The position numbers and the translations under genes are program-made. The notes under the pieces are model-generated. The model was given only the letters and a program-made list of their open reading frames with translations, was not told the DNA's origin and searched no databases. Positions 14,742-18,329 of a stretch of DNA of 18,329 nucleotides are shown here, piece by piece (the stretch's first letter is position 1; each line of letters begins with the position of its first letter). The stretch comes from Candidatus Omnitrophota bacterium (GTDB lineage Bacteria; Omnitrophota; Koll11; Zapsychrales; Fredricksoniimonadaceae), in the NCBI GenBank assembly GCA_023247595.1, contig JAHFGF010000009.1, forward strand, positions 1-18,329, read 5' to 3'.

Positions 14742-17297
14742 TCACAATAATTTTTCTCTATGTAATTCAAAGACAAAAATTTCATCCCTGCCTGTCATGC
14801 TGCTTTGAATCGAAATCGGCGTAAAATATTCCAATCCTTTACCTTTGAAGAAATACATTTTGGCTAGCAATGATCTTGCGAGTTCCTGGTCCATCAGCCG
14901 GCAATAGTATTTGGTGTTTTCTTTAAAAAAGACAACGCTGTAATTTAAATTGTGATTGCGGAATTCTTTTTCTTTGATGCTTTCACCATCTAGATAAATG
15001 ATGCTTTTGGGAATGCCTGAACCGAATTTAGATGACTGGATGGTGACGTCCATGGTGTTTGGATCAACGCTTAATCCTTCTGTGAAATTGATTTTTCCTT
15101 CCGACTGTCCGACACTGATTAAAGCCTCGCTATATTTGAACGGACCTCCCATAGTGTTCCACAAGTATTGAAAAAATGCGGGTGAATTAGCCGGCGGCAG
15201 TTTCTTAAGTTCGGCCGGATTCTTGTTTAATTCTTCCATCTGATAGAAATTCCATTTGGCCACAAATTGAAGTCCGATATTTTTATCCATCAATTCCGTG
15301 TAAACAAGAAGATAAGAAGGCGGAGGAGACGTGTGTGTCAGGGAAAGTAGTTTCTGAGCGCTTGATGCGGGCATGATGCGTTTAAGAAATTCTTCGGATT
15401 CGTTTTGAGATTTAGCCAGAATAAAATGCAGAAGGGAGACGGCGTCGGATGTTTTCATGCCCTGCGATTCCAGAAATTCGAGAGACTCAACTCCGCTGGT
15501 ATTGAGCATCCGCATGATGCCGGCTGCTTCGCGTTCGTTGGAGGTGAGAAAAATATTAGCCACCCAATAGGCTTCTTTATTTTGTGTAATGGTTGCCCCG
15601 TCGAAGGTAACACGCCGGTCGCCTACGGCTTTAATAAAATGGCCGGGCGGCCACCAGCTAGTCACGATGCTGTCTTTGGGCGTTTTGTTATTAATGTCCA
15701 GCAAGGCTTGTTCCCATGTGGCATTAAAAATAGGATTTAACAGCTCTGGAATTTGGGCGTTGATACTGCGCACAGGAAAATAACAGATGAGTAAGGTTGC
15801 AATCAGGCCCACAATGATTTCAACGGGTTTTGGTTTTCCTGGATTTAAAGATTGCGGATGGATGAATTTGCGAAAGGAAATGATAAAAGCATTAATCCCG
15901 AGGGTTCCTAAAATGGCCGCGGGGATCAGGCATAGCAGGATGAACCGTTCGGCGCTTAAGGTGATCTTTAAATCTGCCAAAAGTGCGACCACCAGGATGA
16001 TGAGTTGGTAGGTTTTTAAACGGTCGCGCGTGCGAAGGCATTGCCATGAGACCCAGAATATTCCGCCAATGGCCACAAGCCACCAGAAAAGATTACCGGT
16101 CATGCTGATGATTTCGTTAGGGCTTGATGCTTTTAGTTCTCCGACGGCAACAAACAAGTTTGGCCATAGCGACACTTGGTTGACGGTGAGTTTCTGCAGG
16201 CCGCTGAATCCTTCCTGCAAAAGAGTGATGAAATCTTTGGGGCCGAAAAAAATACTCATCAGAAGCGGTGTGCCCAGCCAGAGGGATCCAAAGAAAACAA
16301 TTAAGTTTTTGGTTAAAAGAGTTTCTGTACCAGGTTTTATTTTGCGCGTAGAGGGTTTGAATTTTTTTTCAGACATCAGATGGATTAAAAAGATAAGAAT
16401 GCCGCTCACGCAAAGAATAGCGAATGTGTATCCCCAGCCATGCCAGAACAATGAATAGATGGCTAATAAAATGGATGTCAGCGCTCCGTAGACAAAGCCG
16501 TCTTTAGGTTTGCTGATTTTTGATAAGCCCTTAAAAACCATGGCAAAGATAAGAATCGGAAAGATTAAGTTATACGAATCGTCGTCGTTCCAGGCGAATG
16601 TGCTTCGTTTGACAAAAATTGGGGCCAGATAAAAATAGAAAGATCCGATGAGAGTGGCTAAGGGATTGAAGTTCAGAGTTCTACAGCACCAGATGAATGC
16701 GCCTAAAGCGAAAAGCGACAGAAGCGGCCCGGTCCAACATAAGGCGGACATGACGCTGATATTTGGTTGAAAGAAATGCAGGATTTTATAAACAAGAAAT
16801 CCGAAATAAGGATGAAGGTTGATTGGCTGCCAAAATCCGAATGGAGCGGCCATTTGTTCGTTTAAGAATTTGCTTCCTTTGACAGGGCCGCCAAGTCTGC
16901 CGGTCCTAATAATGTTTTGCGTGAGATCATAGTAGTAATATCCGTCGGCTTCCTGCAGATAGATGTGTCCTTTTCCGTCTGATGTTTGGGCTTGAATGCT
17001 TTTGGCAACTTCACGGATGGCTTTTTTAACTCTCGAAGAGTCATCGTGAAGCGTTTTGGCGAAGCGTTCTTCCAAAAGACTGTTGCGATCGGCTTCGGTC
17101 AGATCGGCGGATTGCGCGGCTATCTGCTCGGCCAAAGTCAGGCGGATTTTGGCAATCACAAGCGCGGTTGCCTTTTCGTTATTGTCCGACCAGATGTTAG
17201 CGCGAAGGGGATAAAACCGGACGTATAATCCGAAAGCGGCCGTTATTAGAAAAATCAATACCCATGGCCAAGAATTGTTGAATTTTTTGAGAATCAT
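14742..17297 (-). CDS. STT3/PglB/AglB-family oligosaccharyltransferase-like membrane protein
   Basis: 851-residue protein with a multi-helix membrane domain (about 10-510) and a C-terminal periplasmic domain, the plan of STT3-type enzymes that move a lipid-linked glycan onto Asn. Acidic motif 1 lies in EADGYYYYDLTQNI (Asp118) after an unusually long first loop. Acidic motif 2 is WNDDDSYN (238-240). The loop Glu of the SVSE/TIXE type is likely AVGE (Glu387). An Arg in SAERF (Arg451) matches the conserved helix arginine. The WWDYG signature is replaced by WWPPGH (548-553). ATG 17297 overlaps the upstream protease stop (ATGA); an in-frame GTG at 17351 lies inside that gene and is less likely. 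The donor and acceptor are unknown; family membership is secure, activity is inferred. Confidence 0.82.
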   Translation of the reverse strand: MILKKFNNSWPWVLIFLITAAFGLYVRFYPLRANIWSDNNEKATALVIAKIRLTLAEQIAAQSADLTEADRNSLLEERFAKTLHDDSSRVKKAIREVAKSIQAQTSDGKGHIYLQEADGYYYYDLTQNIIRTGRLGGPVKGSKFLNEQMAAPFGFWQPINLHPYFGFLVYKILHFFQPNISVMSALCWTGPLLSLFALGAFIWCCRTLNFNPLATLIGSFYFYLAPIFVKRSTFAWNDDDSYNLIFPILIFAMVFKGLSKISKPKDGFVYGALTSILLAIYSLFWHGWGYTFAILCVSGILIFLIHLMSEKKFKPSTRKIKPGTETLLTKNLIVFFGSLWLGTPLLMSIFFGPKDFITLLQEGFSGLQKLTVNQVSLWPNLFVAVGELKASSPNEIISMTGNLFWWLVAIGGIFWVSWQCLRTRDRLKTYQLIILVVALLADLKITLSAERFILLCLIPAAILGTLGINAFIISFRKFIHPQSLNPGKPKPVEIIVGLIATLLICYFPVRSINAQIPELLNPIFNATWEQALLDINNKTPKDSIVTSWWPPGHFIKAVGDRRVTFDGATITQNKEAYWVANIFLTSNEREAAGIMRMLNTSGVESLEFLESQGMKTSDAVSLLHFILAKSQNESEEFLKRIMPASSAQKLLSLTHTSPPPSYLLVYTELMDKNIGLQFVAKWNFYQMEELNKNPAELKKLPPANSPAFFQYLWNTMGGPFKYSEALISVGQSEGKINFTEGLSVDPNTMDVTIQSSKFGSGIPKSIIYLDGESIKEKEFRNHNLNYSVVFFKENTKYYCRLMDQELARSLLAKMYFFKGKGLEYFTPISIQSSMTGRDEIFVFELHREKLL

Positions 17298-18010
17298 GGA
17301 GAGTTTGGACTTTCTTTGAGATGTTTTAGGAAAAATTCGCGGATGTCCCACGCGGGAAGAGCGTAGCTGGATCTTTCAACACGCGTATTTTTTGCCATAA
17401 TAATACCTAGAAAATTACCCTGGCGATCGAGAATCGGCCCGCCGCTGTCACCGCGGTCGAGATCGAGATTCATTTCAATGAGTCCGGTGTTATCCGTCGA
17501 GAGACTTTTAGCCAGACCTGTGATTTTTCCGGCGCAAATGGTTTTTTTCCAAAGGGCAGAATTGCCAATAGAAATGACATCCTGATTTAATGTGATTTGG
17601 CTTGATTCTGACCAAGGCAATGGTTTTAAAGGAGTTGGGGAATTAATTTTTAATATTGTAAAATCCGATTGGGGCGCAATCGCGACAATGGCTGCCGGTA
17701 ATCGCGTGCCGCTAGATAAGGTCACATAGATAAAATCCGCATAGAGAATAATGTGCGTGTTGGTCACGATATAACCTGCCGGGTCGATGATGATTCCGGC
17801 ACCGGATTGTTCTAAGAAGGGAATATTGGTGTTATTAAGTGTGACGTTTGGCGGCAGTTTTTGGGCCTGGACTGTCACAATGGATTGCGTGTCTTCTTGG
17901 ATGTGTTCAATTAATGTCAGCTGGGCATGTGCGGTTGGCATAGGCAATAGTATAAGGATGAAAAATTTTAAAATACCAATAATGAAAGCTGAGGGAATTT
18001 TATAATTCAT
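17294..18010 (-). CDS. Secreted trypsin-like serine protease (HtrA/S1C type) without PDZ domain
   Basis: 238-residue exported protease. An N-terminal signal peptide (hydrophobic 8-23, likely cut near AHA-QL) precedes a chymotrypsin-fold domain. The triad is complete: His86 in IVTNTHII, Asp116 in PQSDFTILKI, Ser189 in DRGDSGGPIL. SGAGIIIDPAGYIVTNTH matches the HtrA/DegP opening (SG.GFII...G.I.TN.HV). HtrA proteins usually carry one or two PDZ domains after the protease; here the chain ends about 40 residues after the Ser, so it has none. The start ATG at 18010 follows a likely promoter. It is the first gene of a two-gene unit with the STT3-like transferase, overlapping it by ATGA. It may act in periplasmic quality control. 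Confidence 0.88.
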   Translation of the reverse strand: MNYKIPSAFIIGILKFFILILLPMPTAHAQLTLIEHIQEDTQSIVTVQAQKLPPNVTLNNTNIPFLEQSGAGIIIDPAGYIVTNTHIILYADFIYVTLSSGTRLPAAIVAIAPQSDFTILKINSPTPLKPLPWSESSQITLNQDVISIGNSALWKKTICAGKITGLAKSLSTDNTGLIEMNLDLDRGDSGGPILDRQGNFLGIIMAKNTRVERSSYALPAWDIREFFLKHLKESPNSP

Positions 18011-18033
18011 GTTAATCGTTTAATATTTGATGC

Positions 18034-18062
18034 ATTCTACCTGTCTTAGGAATGCGGCGCAA
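18034..18062 (-). promoter_or_regulatory. Likely promoter of the protease-STT3 unit
   Basis: On the minus strand TTGCGC (18062-18057) and TAGAAT (18039-18034) are separated by exactly 17 nt, a fair sigma-70-type pair. The -10 ends 23 nt before the protease ATG. No convincing Shine-Dalgarno follows, so the leader would be short and A/T-rich. Confidence 0.45.
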
Positions 18063-18121
18063 GCACTACACTGCAAAAATCCAATCTAAAGGGCTAATGG
18101 TTAACTTGCTGCACAAATGAA

Positions 18122-18150
18122 TGGAAATCCGTCACGTAATTTTCTATAAT
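18122..18150 (+). promoter_or_regulatory. Likely promoter of the PilZ-like gene
   Basis: A perfect -10 hexamer TATAAT (18145-18150) lies 50 nt before the downstream ATG. The hexamer 17 nt upstream, TGGAAA (18122-18127), is a poor -35. Together with the minus-strand promoter it makes the 18011-18200 gap a divergent promoter region. No other feature is seen in this gap apart from an isolated GTTAAC. Confidence 0.4.
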
Positions 18151-18200
18151 GGCTCTCAATGAAGTTTAAATTTCAGCATAAAAATTAAAAGGATCCCGCG

Positions 18201-18329
18201 ATGTTAAATAAAAAAAATGAAGCCCGCCAGCACGACCGGTATAATACGGATGTTAAAGTTAATTTTTACGTCCCGTACGAATTAAAAACCAAAGTCAATT
18301 TTCAATTCAAGAAAACTCAGCCGGACCCG
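18201..18329 (+). CDS. PilZ-domain-like protein, N-terminal fragment (continues past window)
   Basis: Forty-three codons are visible, open to the window end. ATG 18201 is well supported by AAAAGGA (18187-18193) seven bases upstream. The first residues include RQHDR (9-13), which fits the RxxxR motif of c-di-GMP-binding PilZ domains. It is followed by a strand-like segment (VKVNFYVPYELKTKVNF) similar in character to the first strands of such domains. The second PilZ motif (D/NxSxxG) would lie beyond the window, so the call is provisional. PilZ proteins often act on secretion or pilus machines, but no direct link to the T2SS cluster can be shown here. Confidence 0.55.
   Translation, partial: MLNKKNEARQHDRYNTDVKVNFYVPYELKTKVNFQFKKTQPDP

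Noticed and set aside
17298..17351. GTG 17351 as start of the STT3-like gene
   Set aside because: It would add 18 residues from inside the protease frame; ATG 17297 with the ATGA overlap is more natural and keeps the membrane helix near the N-terminus.

Overview
The window most likely comes from a Gram-negative (diderm) bacterium of an uncultured lineage. It encodes a type II secretion (T2SS) inner-membrane and pseudopilus cluster, secreted proteins with Sec signal peptides, and an STT3-family oligosaccharyltransferase. Base composition is moderate (roughly mid-40s % GC by eye). The F-type ATPase is too divergent and too rearranged to be a standard housekeeping operon. The mixture recalls candidate phyla such as Omnitrophota, but that is an inference from gene content and nothing in the window proves it.

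Region 1 (1-5180, + strand) is an alternative F1Fo-type ATPase operon that enters the window inside the alpha subunit. The order is alpha, epsilon, c, a second c-like protein, a b-delta fusion, gamma, beta. Subunit a is not in the window and there is no separate delta gene. Beta keeps every catalytic motif. Alpha has a modified P-loop, epsilon lacks the C-terminal helical domain, and the second c-like protein lacks the ion-binding carboxylate. A perfect 19-nt palindrome forms a hairpin that runs into the beta Shine-Dalgarno site.

Region 2 (5185-14741, + strand) starts 4 nt after the beta stop codon and is a T2SS cluster: gspE, gspF, a secreted HEXXH metallopeptidase, gspG, gspI, gspJ, gspK, gspL (PilM-PilN-like architecture), gspM and a secreted TPR protein. 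The genes are tightly packed. The two larger gaps, before gspG and before gspL, carry possible internal promoters. The secretin (gspD), gspC, gspH and the prepilin peptidase are absent here.

Region 3 (14742-18010, - strand) converges on region 2 with the two stop codons directly adjacent. It is a two-gene unit: an HtrA-like secreted serine protease without a PDZ domain, then an STT3-like oligosaccharyltransferase whose ATG overlaps the protease stop (ATGA). The transferase keeps acidic catalytic residues but has WWPPGH where WWDYG is usual.

Region 4 (18011-18329) is a divergent promoter region followed by the 5' end of a + strand gene that looks like a PilZ (c-di-GMP receptor) protein.

Taken together, the window encodes an unusual membrane ATPase joined to a protein-export machine, with secreted peptidases and a glycosylation enzyme alongside. 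The most unusual element is the ATPase, especially its predicted mixed c-ring.
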